Below are positions 45,525 to 53,797 of a DNA stretch of 64,000 nt, in pieces. This stretch comes from Paenibacillus sp. J23TS9. Its GTDB lineage: Bacteria; Bacillota; Bacilli; Paenibacillales; Paenibacillaceae. Where the stretch lies: positions 124,001-188,000 of the forward strand of contig NZ_BOSG01000004.1 of assembly GCF_018403225.1 (NCBI RefSeq), given 5' to 3'. Under the pieces are notes generated by a model that searched no databases, was not told the DNA's origin, and was given only the letters and a program-made list of their open reading frames with translations. A program made the position numbers and the translations under genes. Numbering within the stretch: position 1 is the stretch's first letter; each line of letters begins with the position of its first letter.

Positions 45525-45660
45525 GTCAATGTTGTTGTATTTACAAAGCCCCACACCTTAGTCCAAGGCGCGATCGCTATGCGGTTAGGTGGTACAGGTT
45601 TATTTACCTATCTCGCTTCATTAAAAATTCTCTGCGTAAATACAGTGTTAAGTGATGCCT
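45525..45660 (-). repeat. attC-like element
   Basis: Left arm AATGTTGTTGTATTTACA, core with CCCACACCTTAG...GCGATCGCTATGCGGTTAGGTGG (an imperfect inverted repeat), and right arm TTAAC-ACTGTA-TTTACGC on the minus strand. About 135 bp long. It separates the methyltransferase from the zinc-knuckle gene. Confidence 0.7.
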
Positions 45661-45692
45661 CTTTCATCTATGAATTACTCAATTTAATATTA

Positions 45693-46136
45693 TTAGATTC
45701 CTTCTGTTCCAAATGTATCATTAATGACTCTTTCGTAGTCTACCCAATTGAAATAATAAGGACCTATATGTATTGGTTTATTTTCGTGTTCCAAATTGAA
45801 GTCCTTCCATATAACAACATCTTCTTCTTTATCAATTTTCACTGATATAAAACCACATTCTTCATCCCCGCACCAAGGGCATACTAATATTGGATATCTA
45901 TAATATAAATACTCGTGTTGTTTCTTCAGTAAAAAATAGTCAATAACTTGTCTTTGATGGTCTTCGCTCCCCCACCCTAAAGATGGGACCATGTCATATT
46001 TCTTGAGCATCTGATAAAGAGATTTCCCATCAATAATTAGATCTGAAAATTTAGTGTTTTTATTCCCATCTTGAGCGGGATCAAATTCATCATATCGACT
46101 GGAAGGTTTAGTTTGTAAATCATTTAATGTTTTCAT
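45693..46136 (-). CDS. Hypothetical protein with CPWC zinc-knuckle
   Basis: 147 residues. The centre contains PILVCPWCGDEECGFISVKI, a four-cysteine-like metal knuckle, followed by VVIWKDFNLEHENKPIHIGP. AAGGAGAAACA precedes the ATG. This family occurs in Bacillales without known function; the pattern suggests a small cytosolic zinc protein. Confidence 0.7.
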   Translation of the reverse strand: MKTLNDLQTKPSSRYDEFDPAQDGNKNTKFSDLIIDGKSLYQMLKKYDMVPSLGWGSEDHQRQVIDYFLLKKQHEYLYYRYPILVCPWCGDEECGFISVKIDKEEDVVIWKDFNLEHENKPIHIGPYYFNWVDYERVINDTFGTEGI

Positions 46137-46188
46137 TGTTTCTCCTTATTAATATTCTTGCATGGATTTCACTTAATGTTTGCTCCGA

Positions 46189-46539
46189 TTATGGTGTTAC
46201 TGCAATTGCATCAATTTGTACATTAAACCCTATCTCACTACTAAAAATCGTTCTAACTGGGTATGGCGTTTGAAAAAACTCCTTATATATTACTTCGAAT
46301 TGTCCAGGGGTTATATATTTGTAGTTTAAAATTACAGTTGTTTTTATTATGTCTTTTAGATCGGCTCCTGCTTCATTAAGCACTTTCTTCATATTTCTGA
46401 TCGTTTGTCTTACTTGTTCATCAATAGGGTCATCTAAATTATTCGGTCCTTGGCCCGCAACAAATATAGTATTGTCAACTTTGATTGCTTGAGAATATGC
46501 CAAATTCATCGAGTTATCTTTACCAAAGTACTCTTTCAT
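46189..46539 (-). CDS. RidA/YjgF family protein
   Basis: 116 residues with VDNTIFVAGQGPNNLDDPID, LNEAGADLKDIIKTTVIL and the conserved arginine in PYPVRTIFSSEI. Standard RidA enzymes hydrolyse reactive 2-aminoacrylate-type enamines. AAGGGATG precedes the ATG. Confidence 0.87.
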   Translation of the reverse strand: MKEYFGKDNSMNLAYSQAIKVDNTIFVAGQGPNNLDDPIDEQVRQTIRNMKKVLNEAGADLKDIIKTTVILNYKYITPGQFEVIYKEFFQTPYPVRTIFSSEIGFNVQIDAIAVTP

Positions 46540-46615
46540 GATTGATTCATCCCTTCAATCAATTTTGGGGGTTTAGTATCAGATGGCGCCACTTCTTCGA
46601 GATACCCACATGTTC

Positions 46616-46705
46616 TTATAGTTCTATCCAGTACTGACAAATCCCATCTTCTACTGCCTCAAGTAAACCACTATTTCTTTCAATGATCCAATTTCTCCAA
46701 TCTTC
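46616..46705 (-). pseudogene. C-terminal fragment of a GNAT
   Basis: Codes NWIIERNSGLLEAVEDGICQ then YWIEL and a stop, matching the end of the GNAT at 57055-57555 (RRVIESNGGNLERVHEGICK, YWIEL). The start is lost. It abuts an attC-like arm. Confidence 0.8.
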
Positions 46706-46806
46706 TCAATGTTTTTGTATTCAAAAACCGAACCCGTTAATATAATTAAGCCTACTAAAATAAAAAGAAAAATATAGCACCTCATACCGTTTGAATTCTT
46801 TGCCAT
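46651..46806 (-). CDS. Possible small membrane ORF
   Basis: 51 codons: MAKNSNGMRCYIFLFILVGL then a hydrophobic helix and a tail encoded by the attC-like arm and the GNAT fragment in another frame. No ribosome site; probably a chance fusion. Confidence 0.2.
   Translation of the reverse strand: MAKNSNGMRCYIFLFILVGLIILTGSVFEYKNIEKIGEIGSLKEIVVYLRQ
46706..46736 (-). repeat. attC-like arm
   Basis: CAATGTTTTTGTATTCAAAA, close to the left-arm consensus, adjoining the GNAT fragment. Confidence 0.55.
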
Positions 46807-46877
46807 TTCTATCTATGATAGTTGGGTGGGGTTAATTAGCTAATGAACTAACAATAAACGTTGAAGGAGTGTAGTTT

Positions 46878-47366
46878 ATGTATAGAACAGCACAAGACTT
46901 TGTCAATGATTGGTCACATGCCGCAACTGGAACGATTAGGGTGCTTGAAGCATTAACGGATGACAAGTTAAATCAATCCATTGTAGAGGGACACAGTTCT
47001 CTCGGTTGGCTAGGATGGCATCTGGCAACATGCCCGGTGTTCTTCACAGGTATGGCAGGACTTACGGTTGAACCTGTAGGCGATCCTAAGTCCGTTCCAA
47101 CTTCTGCGAGCGAGATTCTTGCTACATATAAGACAGTTGTAGAGCGTGTAAAGGCTGCTGCAGCGCAAACGCTAACAGATGAGATGATGGCAGAAAGTGT
47201 AGAGACATTCTCCGGTCCTACGCCGCGCGGAGCTATTCTTCGTATGCTGATCGATCATCAAACTCACCATCGCGGTCAAATGACGGTTCTTCTCCGTCAA
47301 GCAGGACTTCCCGTACCAGGTTTAATCGGTCCTACTCGTGAAGAACAGCAGAATATGAAGAAGTAA
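46878..47366 (+). CDS. DinB family protein (plus strand)
   Basis: 162 residues. GWLGWHLATCPVFFTGMAG carries the first histidine; MLIDHQTHHRGQMTVLLRQ the DHQxxHRGQ pair of the DUF664 type. GAAGGAG precedes the ATG. It runs against the surrounding array and has a more GC-rich, codon-regular look than its neighbours, so it may be a host gene or a later arrival. Confidence 0.87.
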   Translation: MYRTAQDFVNDWSHAATGTIRVLEALTDDKLNQSIVEGHSSLGWLGWHLATCPVFFTGMAGLTVEPVGDPKSVPTSASEILATYKTVVERVKAAAAQTLTDEMMAESVETFSGPTPRGAILRMLIDHQTHHRGQMTVLLRQAGLPVPGLIGPTREEQQNMKK

Positions 47367-47405
47367 GCAATATTCCAGCTTCACCAATGAGAAACCGTCA
47401 ACTCC

Positions 47406-47462
47406 TGACCCGTAAGATGGAAACTTTGAAAAAGTGACCCTCTTGCGGGTCATCTGTATTTT
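47406..47462 (+). terminator. Terminator-like hairpin after DinB gene
   Basis: TGACCCGTAAGA pairs with TCTTGCGGGTCA (one mismatch) around a long loop, followed by TCTGTATTTT. Confidence 0.5.
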
Positions 47463-47547
47463 CATCGAACTATCGAAACAAAAAGCGGAGAGGCGAATAA
47501 CGTATTCTCCAACGTTTAAACTAACTACAAAAAGGCTACCCGTTTTC

Positions 47548-47714
47548 TTATAACGACGTCTCTCTACCTTTAGGTCACGAAGTGACCGGCCGCGATGCAG
47601 TTAGGTGGAGGGAGGTGTCCGGTTAAACCTAGCTACTGAAATGCCCCGAATTCACTTCGGACTCCTGCCGGACCGAGGCCGAATGGCCCGAAGCATGAAT
47701 AGGGTGTTACCCGT
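47548..47714 (-). repeat. attC-like element (complete)
   Basis: ATAACGACGTCTCTCTACC, core TTAGGTCACGAAGTGACCGG then CCGCGATGCAGTTAGGTGG (arms inverted, loop GAA), a second inverted pair CCGAATTCACTTCGG, and right arm GTAAC-ACCCTA-TTCATGC on the minus strand. About 165 bp. It sits downstream of a plus-strand gene but has the array orientation. Confidence 0.75.
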
Positions 47715-47770
47715 TGTTCATGCCCTCCTCGTTATAATCACAAGGGATATTGAATAGTTTCAGAAGTTAT

Positions 47771-48202
47771 TTATTCAATCCACTTTCTCGGACCAATAAC
47801 GTGAAATAATTGCTTTGAATTAATCTCAATCGCTTCATGTATTCGTCTTATAGTAAAATCACTTATTGGTTTTGGCAATTCATCTAACGAGCAATATCTG
47901 CATTCTAATATTTCAGGTGAAGTCGCTTCAGGTTCTTGGTCATGATTGATTGTTGAGATAAAAACAAAATGATGCATATCATAGTTAGGATCATAATAAA
48001 TCCCTGTTAATTGGCCTATCTCCACATCGAGTCCCGTTTCCTCCATTACTTCTCTCTTAGTTGTTTCTTGCACTGACTCATCTTTTTCAGATTTCCCTCC
48101 TGGTAAATCCCAATTGTTCTTACCATAACTATGTTTTACTAATAAAACTTGTCTTTCAGAATTAAAGATAACTGCTGCAGCACCCATTAACTTCTCAGAC
48201 AT
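47771..48202 (-). CDS. NUDIX hydrolase
   Basis: About 143 residues. Nudix box GGKSEKDESVQETTKREVME then ETGL. AAAGGA lies nine bases before the ATG at 48202, preferred to the one at 48211. It ends about 57 bp after the attC-like element 47548-47714. Substrate unknown. Confidence 0.9.
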   Translation of the reverse strand: MSEKLMGAAAVIFNSERQVLLVKHSYGKNNWDLPGGKSEKDESVQETTKREVMEETGLDVEIGQLTGIYYDPNYDMHHFVFISTINHDQEPEATSPEILECRYCSLDELPKPISDFTIRRIHEAIEINSKQLFHVIGPRKWIE

Positions 48203-48268
48203 TCTAGTCATTCCTTTATTGAATTTATGTTATCTATAAAATATTATTTACTAGGTCATGCATGAATT

Positions 48269-48312
48269 TCGGATAACGTTTTTTGTATTCACGACTTCCC
48301 ACCAACTTAAGC
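48269..48312 (-). repeat. attC-like arm
   Basis: ATAACGTTTTTTGTATTCAC then GACTTCCCACCAACTTAAG, an excellent left arm. The remainder is replaced by the end of the next gene. Confidence 0.75.
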
Positions 48313-48337
48313 AAACGATATTCTTTTCTTTTCTTGA

Positions 48338-48607
48338 TCATCTTATTTTATTTTTAATAAACATTACTCCAAGAATAATCCAGTATATTATTATGACATC
48401 AAAAAAGTAATAGAGTAGTAGGACATTAATATCTTTGATTAGCCATTTATCCATATGAGTTGAAGTATTGAAAAGTGAAATAAATCTGAATGGGTATCCA
48501 TACTGTGTCATTTGTATCCCAACAATAGAAACTTTACCCGGGATAATAAATATGGTAAGCAGAGCTAACCATGCCGATAGATTGAAAATTTCCTTATTGA
48601 TTTTCAT
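48338..48607 (-). CDS. Small hypothetical membrane protein
   Basis: 89 residues with two hydrophobic helices (WLALLTIFIIPGKVSIVGI; VLLLYYFFDVIIIYWIILGV). GAGGGGATTTA precedes the ATG at 48607. Lies between two attC-like elements as a single-gene cassette. No family recognised. Confidence 0.65.
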   Translation of the reverse strand: MKINKEIFNLSAWLALLTIFIIPGKVSIVGIQMTQYGYPFRFISLFNTSTHMDKWLIKDINVLLLYYFFDVIIIYWIILGVMFIKNKIR

Positions 48608-48707
48608 TAAATCCCCTCTCCCACCACTATTCGACTCCAACATTGATAATGATTATTGTATATCTTCATCTTATGATTTTCTTAGAACCATTCAGCACTT
48701 ATTTCTG

Positions 48708-48790
48708 CTAACGTTCTTGCATCCAAGAACCCTCACCGAGCGAACAAAGTGAGCCGCCGCGATGTGGTTAGTCGGTGCATAATGTCTCTA
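48708..48790 (-). repeat. attC-like element
   Basis: TAACGTTCTTGCATCCAAG then CACCGAGCGAACAAAGTGA, GCCGCCGCGATGTGGTTAG and TCGGTG: the left arm and palindromic core (CACCGA / TCGGTG). AACGTTAGCA on the coding strand. Right arm unclear. Confidence 0.7.
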
Positions 48791-49215
48791 ACTAATTCAA
48801 GCTCGTTTTTGTTTTATATTTCCATTTTTTACTATGTTTAAGCCAGAAATAATAAGCTCTTTACCAGACACGGAGGTTTCGGATAACTTCCGAAAATCGC
48901 AATATCTCCTCCATCCTGGAGTATTGCGACAGTGGCATGAGTTCACAGCACGGACTTTGCACTCCGATATGATAATCCTTTGATGTTGATGTTATGTTAA
49001 TCTGGGTATTATGTAATTATATTCCATCATACATTCATTTTTTGAAGTTGACAATCAGACTCAATAACCGTGTCCTGCTGCATATTAATAAAGGACTAAG
49101 ATACTTAACTCCATTCAACGAAGCGATGTATCTTCTATGAATGGGTTATCGATTTTGAGAGAAATCACTTCTTTTTTAGAACTTTTCATCATATTCTAGG
49201 GCAAAAACACAGGAT
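48791..49215. other. Intergenic region with hairpin
   Basis: No gene seen. A hairpin CGCAATATCTCC / GGAGTATTGCG with one bulge lies at about 48898-48930, next to GGATAACTTCCG, which may be a strongly diverged attC-like arm. Confidence 0.4.
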
Positions 49216-50988
49216 GTGTATGCCTTGAATGCCCACCCCCCTCCATCCCACGGTGAAAAACCTAATTTCCTTGTGATCCTTGTAGATGAGGAACGTTATC
49301 CCCCCGTCTATGAGCAAGCGGAAATTAAAGCATGGCGCAGACAAAATCTTATCACTCATGAACTTCTGCAATCGAATGGCATGACATTTCATAGGCATTA
49401 TATCGGAAGTGCTGCTTGTTGCCCAAGCCGGGCTACACTGTTGACAGGTCAGTATCCCTCTCTCCACGGCGTGAGTCAAACCGATGGGATTGCCAAGGAA
49501 ACCTTTGACTCTGATATGTTCTGGCTAGGAAGAAACACGGTACCGACTATGGGGAATTATTTTCGTGAGGCAGGCTACCAGACCTATTATAAAGGGAAGT
49601 GGCATATTTCTTATGAAGATATTGTTGTTCCCGGTACGCATAAAGGCATTCCTAGCTATCATCCCATGACCGGCGTGCCTGACAGAAAACAAGAAGAATT
49701 ATACCTGCGTGCCAACCGCCTGAACGACTTTGGTTTCTCCAGCTGGATTGGCCCAGAACCTCACGGTAAAAACCCGCGAAACTCCGCTTCTTCCGCGGCC
49801 TTCGGTGTTAGCGGCAGAGACGTGGTCAATGCATCCGATGTGGTTGAACTCATCGAATCACTCGATCGTGAGAAAGAAACCAACAGCGATGCCAATCCTT
49901 GGCTTGTTGTTGCTTCATTCGTGAACCCTCATGATATTGTTCTGTATGGTGCGCTCACCGCACATCTTCCGAATTTTAATTTCCATGTGGATCCCATGCC
50001 TTGGGTAGCTCCCCCGCCAACGATCAATGAACGTTTGGATACCAAGCCGCGCTGCCAAGCAAGCTATCAACAGCTGTATCCCAGAGCTTTGCAGCCCATT
50101 ATCAACTCTTCGCATTACCGCAATCTGTACTATCAGCTGCAGAAAAACGCCGACATGCAGATGCGCAAGGTTTTTGAAGCCTTAACCCGTTCTTCCTTCT
50201 ACGACAATACAATTGTTATTTTCACATCCGATCACGGGGAACTACTCGGTGCTCATGGCTATCTCCATCAAAAATGGTACTGTGCATATGAAGAAATGTT
50301 ACATGTCCCCTTCGTCATTCATAATAGAACACTTTTCCCCTCCAAAAAGAACTTCAATTCACTTACAAGCCATGTTGATTTGCTGCCTACGATGTTGGGA
50401 CTGGCTAATGCCAATGTAGAAGAGATTCAAAGCCGCTTGCGTCAACGATTCAGTGAAGTTCATCCTTTGGTCGGCCATGATCTCTCACCTCTTGTTTTAG
50501 GGGAAAATGAGTTTGATTTCATCGAAAGCCCGGTTTATTTTATGATCGATGACGATGTGACACGAGGCCAGCACCAAACCAATCCATTAGGGAAACCCTA
50601 TCCTTCCGTTATCCAACCCAATCATATCGAAACGGTTATCGCCAGCATACATCGGAACAATACGAGAGAATTATGGAAGTACTCCCGCTACTTTGATAAC
50701 GATCAATTTTGGAGCCATCCAGGCAGTAAAGATATCACTACCCAAACAGCGGCAGATCCCACTCCCGGACAGCAGTCAACCTCGTATACCTTTTGTGTCA
50801 CATCCGTTAAAACCCAACCTGTTCCAGACGAATACGAGCTGTATAACTTGACTGCAGACCCGCTTGAAACCTGCAACCTTGCACATCCTTCATTTTCCAC
50901 GCCACTAACGAAACCTATTCAAGAATTCATGGCTAATCTATTGGAAGAACAACGACAACAAAAACGTTTGGAACCAAGCTCGCAATGA
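49216..50988 (+). CDS. Sulfatase family protein
   Basis: 590 residues. KPNFLVILVDEERYPPVYEQ gives the first metal ligands, AACCPSRATLLTGQYPSLHG carries the C-x-P-S-R sulfatase signature whose cysteine is converted to formylglycine, and VIFTSDHGELLGAHGYLHQK the late metal ligands. No signal peptide. The only starts are GTG (49216) or TTG (49225) with poor ribosome sites, so the N-terminus is uncertain. Plus strand, unusually long for this array, and its codons look less AT-rich than its neighbours; probably acquired separately. Aryl or carbohydrate sulfate ester hydrolysis is expected; substrate unknown. Confidence 0.87.
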   Translation: MYALNAHPPPSHGEKPNFLVILVDEERYPPVYEQAEIKAWRRQNLITHELLQSNGMTFHRHYIGSAACCPSRATLLTGQYPSLHGVSQTDGIAKETFDSDMFWLGRNTVPTMGNYFREAGYQTYYKGKWHISYEDIVVPGTHKGIPSYHPMTGVPDRKQEELYLRANRLNDFGFSSWIGPEPHGKNPRNSASSAAFGVSGRDVVNASDVVELIESLDREKETNSDANPWLVVASFVNPHDIVLYGALTAHLPNFNFHVDPMPWVAPPPTINERLDTKPRCQASYQQLYPRALQPIINSSHYRNLYYQLQKNADMQMRKVFEALTRSSFYDNTIVIFTSDHGELLGAHGYLHQKWYCAYEEMLHVPFVIHNRTLFPSKKNFNSLTSHVDLLPTMLGLANANVEEIQSRLRQRFSEVHPLVGHDLSPLVLGENEFDFIESPVYFMIDDDVTRGQHQTNPLGKPYPSVIQPNHIETVIASIHRNNTRELWKYSRYFDNDQFWSHPGSKDITTQTAADPTPGQQSTSYTFCVTSVKTQPVPDEYELYNLTADPLETCNLAHPSFSTPLTKPIQEFMANLLEEQRQQKRLEPSSQ

Positions 50989-51240
50989 ACTCAAATCCAG
51001 TAATTATTTCTGTAGTGCCGAAACCAAGTCAGCAAGCTGTATAGAATTTAGATCAGAATTGGAGAGACTTTTACATCATCTTACTCAACATTTTTTTGCT
51101 ATTGAATGGGCCAAGCCTATGTATCCCGTACCTTCAAATCAAATGCCGTTTGCTTTTGCCACATTGACGTAACAAACGGATATTATGATGGTTCTGTCAT
51201 CAACATACAGATAAGAGAAGAAGGATCGTCTCTAGGGAGG
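50989..51240. other. Intergenic after the sulfatase
   Basis: Only short stop-bounded stretches (for example IEWAKPMYPVPSNQMPFAFA) are visible; no start, domain or repeat. Confidence 0.4.
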
Positions 51241-51249
51241 AACGAACAT

Positions 51250-51345
51250 TGCGAAATTCAACAATTTTAATCGGCGTAATATCTGTGTCAAACGATAAAG
51301 CTGCCCATCCATCAAGTGAACCGGACAAGGTAGGTGTAGCTTAGC
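51250..51345 (+). CDS. Possible 31-residue ORF
   Basis: GGGAGGAACGAACA precedes a TTG starting MRNSTILIGVISVSNDKAAH and ending 11 residues later. The ribosome site is good, but the frame is short and no family is recognised. Confidence 0.3.
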
Positions 51346-51435
51346 ATGAAACTCGCATCTTGGTTACTCCTCTGCTTTTTCGTTCTTGTGAGTGTATTGG
51401 TGATCTATGGACGATCTATACTTTTGAATTCATGA
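51346..51435 (+). CDS. Possible 29-residue membrane peptide
   Basis: MKLASWLLLCFFVLVSVLVI then YGRSILLNS: one transmembrane helix. It starts one base after the previous small ORF ends. GTAGGTG lies about eight bases upstream. Unrecognised. Confidence 0.3.
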   Translation: MKLASWLLLCFFVLVSVLVIYGRSILLNS

Positions 51436-51515
51436 ATTAACAGCTTTATGTCTCCTTATCATCCTGGTTATATTCATGCTGATATGATGTGGTTCTGCAT
51501 AGGGTATATAACAAA

Positions 51516-51545
51516 TAAAGAGGGAGCTCATAGCCCCCTCTTCGT
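51516..51545 (-). terminator. Terminator of the NUDIX gene
   Basis: AAGAGGGGG pairs with CTCCCTCTT around a small loop; TATTTG follows on the minus strand. Confidence 0.6.
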
Positions 51546-52007
51546 TAGGTTCAAAGGATTACAATCTGATTCTAAATATTTTGCAAGGTAAATAGTATTG
51601 GCAGGATTTAAATTTGGTAGATCGCCCACATCAAAAAAACGTATCTCATGTGATTCGGTTGAATCACACGCCAATTCACCTCTGTAATCATTGCAAAGAT
51701 ACATTGCTGTTACAGAATAAAGCTCATCTCCGTTTTTTAGTTTTAGATACAGAGCTGGACCAGAAAACAACTCCAACATGGTTAAATGGTTTAACGTTAG
51801 CCCTGTTTCCTCATATACTTCTCTAGTTGCTGTTTCCTCTATTAATTCCCCTGGCTCCATAAGGCCGCCTGGTAATCCCCAATCCCCGTCTTTGCGATGC
51901 TGTAAAAGAATTTGGTTTTTATTATTTTGGATAATAACTACTGCACCAACTAAAATTAAAGGTCTTGTTCCAACTAATGAACGTAATTCTCGAATATAAT
52001 CGCTCAT
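51528..52007 (-). CDS. NUDIX hydrolase
   Basis: 159 residues. Nudix box GGLMEPGELIEETATREVYE then ETGL; N-terminal MSDYIRELRSLVGTRPLILV is typical of a Bacillales subgroup. AAGGGGTG precedes the ATG. Substrate unknown. Confidence 0.9.
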   Translation of the reverse strand: MSDYIRELRSLVGTRPLILVGAVVIIQNNKNQILLQHRKDGDWGLPGGLMEPGELIEETATREVYEETGLTLNHLTMLELFSGPALYLKLKNGDELYSVTAMYLCNDYRGELACDSTESHEIRFFDVGDLPNLNPANTIYLAKYLESDCNPLNLTKRGL

Positions 52008-52051
52008 TTAGTCACCCCTTATATATAAATATCTTACATATTCTAATGTTT

Positions 52052-52654
52052 CTAAGTACTTTTGCGTACAACAATATACGTATTTTTACAAAATGGCACC
52101 CAAGTTTTCCATACTGCCTCAAAATCACTAATTAATATCTTTCGGTTATAATAAGCTCCATTAAAGTTAATTGTGTGTTCCAAAGAGTCTGCCAAGTAAA
52201 AGTGTTCTTGATCATAACCAACCACTGGTACAAAGTGTAAATATCTCTTATCCGTAAAAACTCTTATGAACGCAATAACAGGTACACCCTGATTCACTTG
52301 CTTCTTTAACGTATTAATGTTTCCACTATAAAAAGAGACATCGTAACCAAGCCTCTTAAAATATATAATAATGCCCTTAGGACTAACAGTTCCATCCAAT
52401 AGCCTTCTGGGAAAGTTTTTATAAAGTTCGTTTCCATCCGCCTCTATCCCAAAATGTCTAAGTACGAATGCACTTGAAAATGCAGCACATTCATAGTTAT
52501 GTTGAATATCACTCCTATTTAAAGTTTGTATCGAATACGAATACGGAAAAACACTTGTATCAATTATGTCTTTTCTTGGAAAAATCAAATAAAATGAAAA
52601 CAGGACTGCTATAAAAATACCTGTGACTAGAATCGAAATTAGAATAATCACCAT
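52052..52654 (-). CDS. C39-like cysteine peptidase, membrane-anchored
   Basis: 200 residues. An N-terminal helix (ILISILVTGIFIAVLFSFYL) anchors it. The papain-like core has the Cys in NYECAAFSSAFVLRHFG, the His in KRYLHFVPVVGYDQEHFYLA, and the Asp/Ser in DSLEHTINFNG. The domain resembles C39 proteases of bacteriocin exporters but is free-standing. GGGAGGAACA precedes the ATG. Role unknown. Confidence 0.8.
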   Translation of the reverse strand: MVIILISILVTGIFIAVLFSFYLIFPRKDIIDTSVFPYSYSIQTLNRSDIQHNYECAAFSSAFVLRHFGIEADGNELYKNFPRRLLDGTVSPKGIIIYFKRLGYDVSFYSGNINTLKKQVNQGVPVIAFIRVFTDKRYLHFVPVVGYDQEHFYLADSLEHTINFNGAYYNRKILISDFEAVWKTWVPFCKNTYIVVRKST

Positions 52655-52757
52655 TGTTCCTCCCTAGTAAACAAGCGCCTGAAGCATTAAAAATACAAAA
52701 TAAAATTGTTGCTTTTAACTTTCGCTGCTTTGGATCAGCTATAGCATAATTACATTA

Positions 52758-52840
52758 ATATCGTCTAAGCATTTCACAAACCCTCACCTACTTAAGGCCG
52801 AAGCCCGTCGCAATGCGCTTAATAGGTGAGGAGTTGTCGC
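52758..52840 (-). repeat. attC-like element
   Basis: ATTTCAC arm, then the perfect inverted repeat CCTCACCTA (52782-52790) / TAGGTGAGG (52823-52831) around GCCGAAGCCCGTCGCAATGC. It overlaps the end of the deoxyribosyltransferase-like gene. Confidence 0.7.
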
Positions 52841-53252
52841 TTGATTTCGATATGTCTTCCGTTTTTTGATCCTTCAATATAACTTGAATTAATTGTTCTA
52901 TTGGTCCCTTATATTTGCAAATTTCGTCCAAATGATAAAATGTACTCGTCGTTTCAAAGTCATTTATTTCATCATTCTGGGAGTACAGATATGCTTTAAT
53001 TCCATTTCCAAGCGCAATACCTAATTCAACATGACTGCCTTTACCTGCCGGAAACAAAATTACAATAAAATCCGAACTCATTACTGCATCTATTTCCTTC
53101 TTCCCTATATCTTTAAGTTGATTAATTGAAGTAATATTGTCATTTAAAGTCCAATCATATGTATGAATAAATCCCTCTTGTTTCAATAGTTCACTTACAA
53201 ATCGGACTGTTTCTATATTTTTAAGACTTGATGCAATATAGAACTTTTTCAT
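52788..53252 (-). CDS. Nucleoside 2-deoxyribosyltransferase-like protein
   Basis: 154 residues. MKKFYIASSLKNIETVRFVS, ADAVMSSDFIVILFPAGKGSHVELGIA (Asp, then His-x-Glu-x-Gly) and late TFYHLDEICKY are typical of the fold. The ATG at 53252 has GGAGG four bases upstream. The last 15 or so codons (SPIKRIATGFGLK and stop) are encoded by the attC-like repeat, so the natural C-terminus was replaced by cassette-boundary DNA. Confidence 0.75.
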   Translation of the reverse strand: MKKFYIASSLKNIETVRFVSELLKQEGFIHTYDWTLNDNITSINQLKDIGKKEIDAVMSSDFIVILFPAGKGSHVELGIALGNGIKAYLYSQNDEINDFETTSTFYHLDEICKYKGPIEQLIQVILKDQKTEDISKSSDNSSPIKRIATGFGLK

Positions 53253-53319
53253 TGATCCTCCAAGTTTTTGATGCATTTAATCACTTCTTCGCTCCCCTCA
53301 TCTGACCCAGGGTGTAGTC

Positions 53320-53345
53320 ACAGCGTATATACGTTATTAGCCGTT
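53320..53345 (-). repeat. attC-like arm (weak)
   Basis: CACAGCGTATATACGTTATT resembles the right arm (GCGTGAAT...GTTAT) read on the plus strand. Confidence 0.35.
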
Positions 53346-53379
53346 GTTTCGTATTCCTTTATCAACAACCACATTTATA

Positions 53380-53754
53380 TCATGCTTTATTTTTTCTATA
53401 TGCAATTCCATCAATTTGTACTTTGAGTCCATTAGAACCACCTTTATGTGCAAACTCAGTTGATACCGTTTTTCTTGCTGGATATTGTCCCTTAAAGCGG
53501 CGTCTGAATACCTCCTCCATTACAGGAATATCCCAAACGTCTCTTAACATCACATCGACCTTAACGACTGACTCAAGTGTTAAATTTACCTGTTTCAATC
53601 TATCAGACATGTTATCCAGTGCACCTTCTACTTGTTCTCCAACTGTTCCACCGACATTACCTACACAGAAGCTTAGAAAGATAAAATCTCCCGCTTCAAC
53701 AAATCCTGAATTTGCTAATTCTTCGCTCACTTCATACCTAATAATTTCACTCAT
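53380..53754 (-). CDS. RidA/YjgF family protein
   Basis: 124 residues: FIFLSFCVGNVGGTVGEQVE, VNLTLESVVKVDVMLRDVWD and the arginine in QYPARKTVSTEF. Typical RidA trimer member for enamine/imine hydrolysis. AAGGTGG lies seven bases before the ATG. Confidence 0.87.
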   Translation of the reverse strand: MSEIIRYEVSEELANSGFVEAGDFIFLSFCVGNVGGTVGEQVEGALDNMSDRLKQVNLTLESVVKVDVMLRDVWDIPVMEEVFRRRFKGQYPARKTVSTEFAHKGGSNGLKVQIDGIAYRKNKA

Positions 53755-53797
53755 ATGAAACCCACCTTCTTTTTTTTATTCTTGTCTTTTAGTTACT

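Noticed and set aside
51250..51345. Phr-type quorum peptide
   Set aside because: No signal-peptide hydrophobic core of the usual type and no rap/aim-type receptor gene next to it.
24433..53754. All three RidA proteins as pathway deaminases
   Set aside because: Only the one at 24433 is in the catabolic operon; the others are isolated cassette-type genes.
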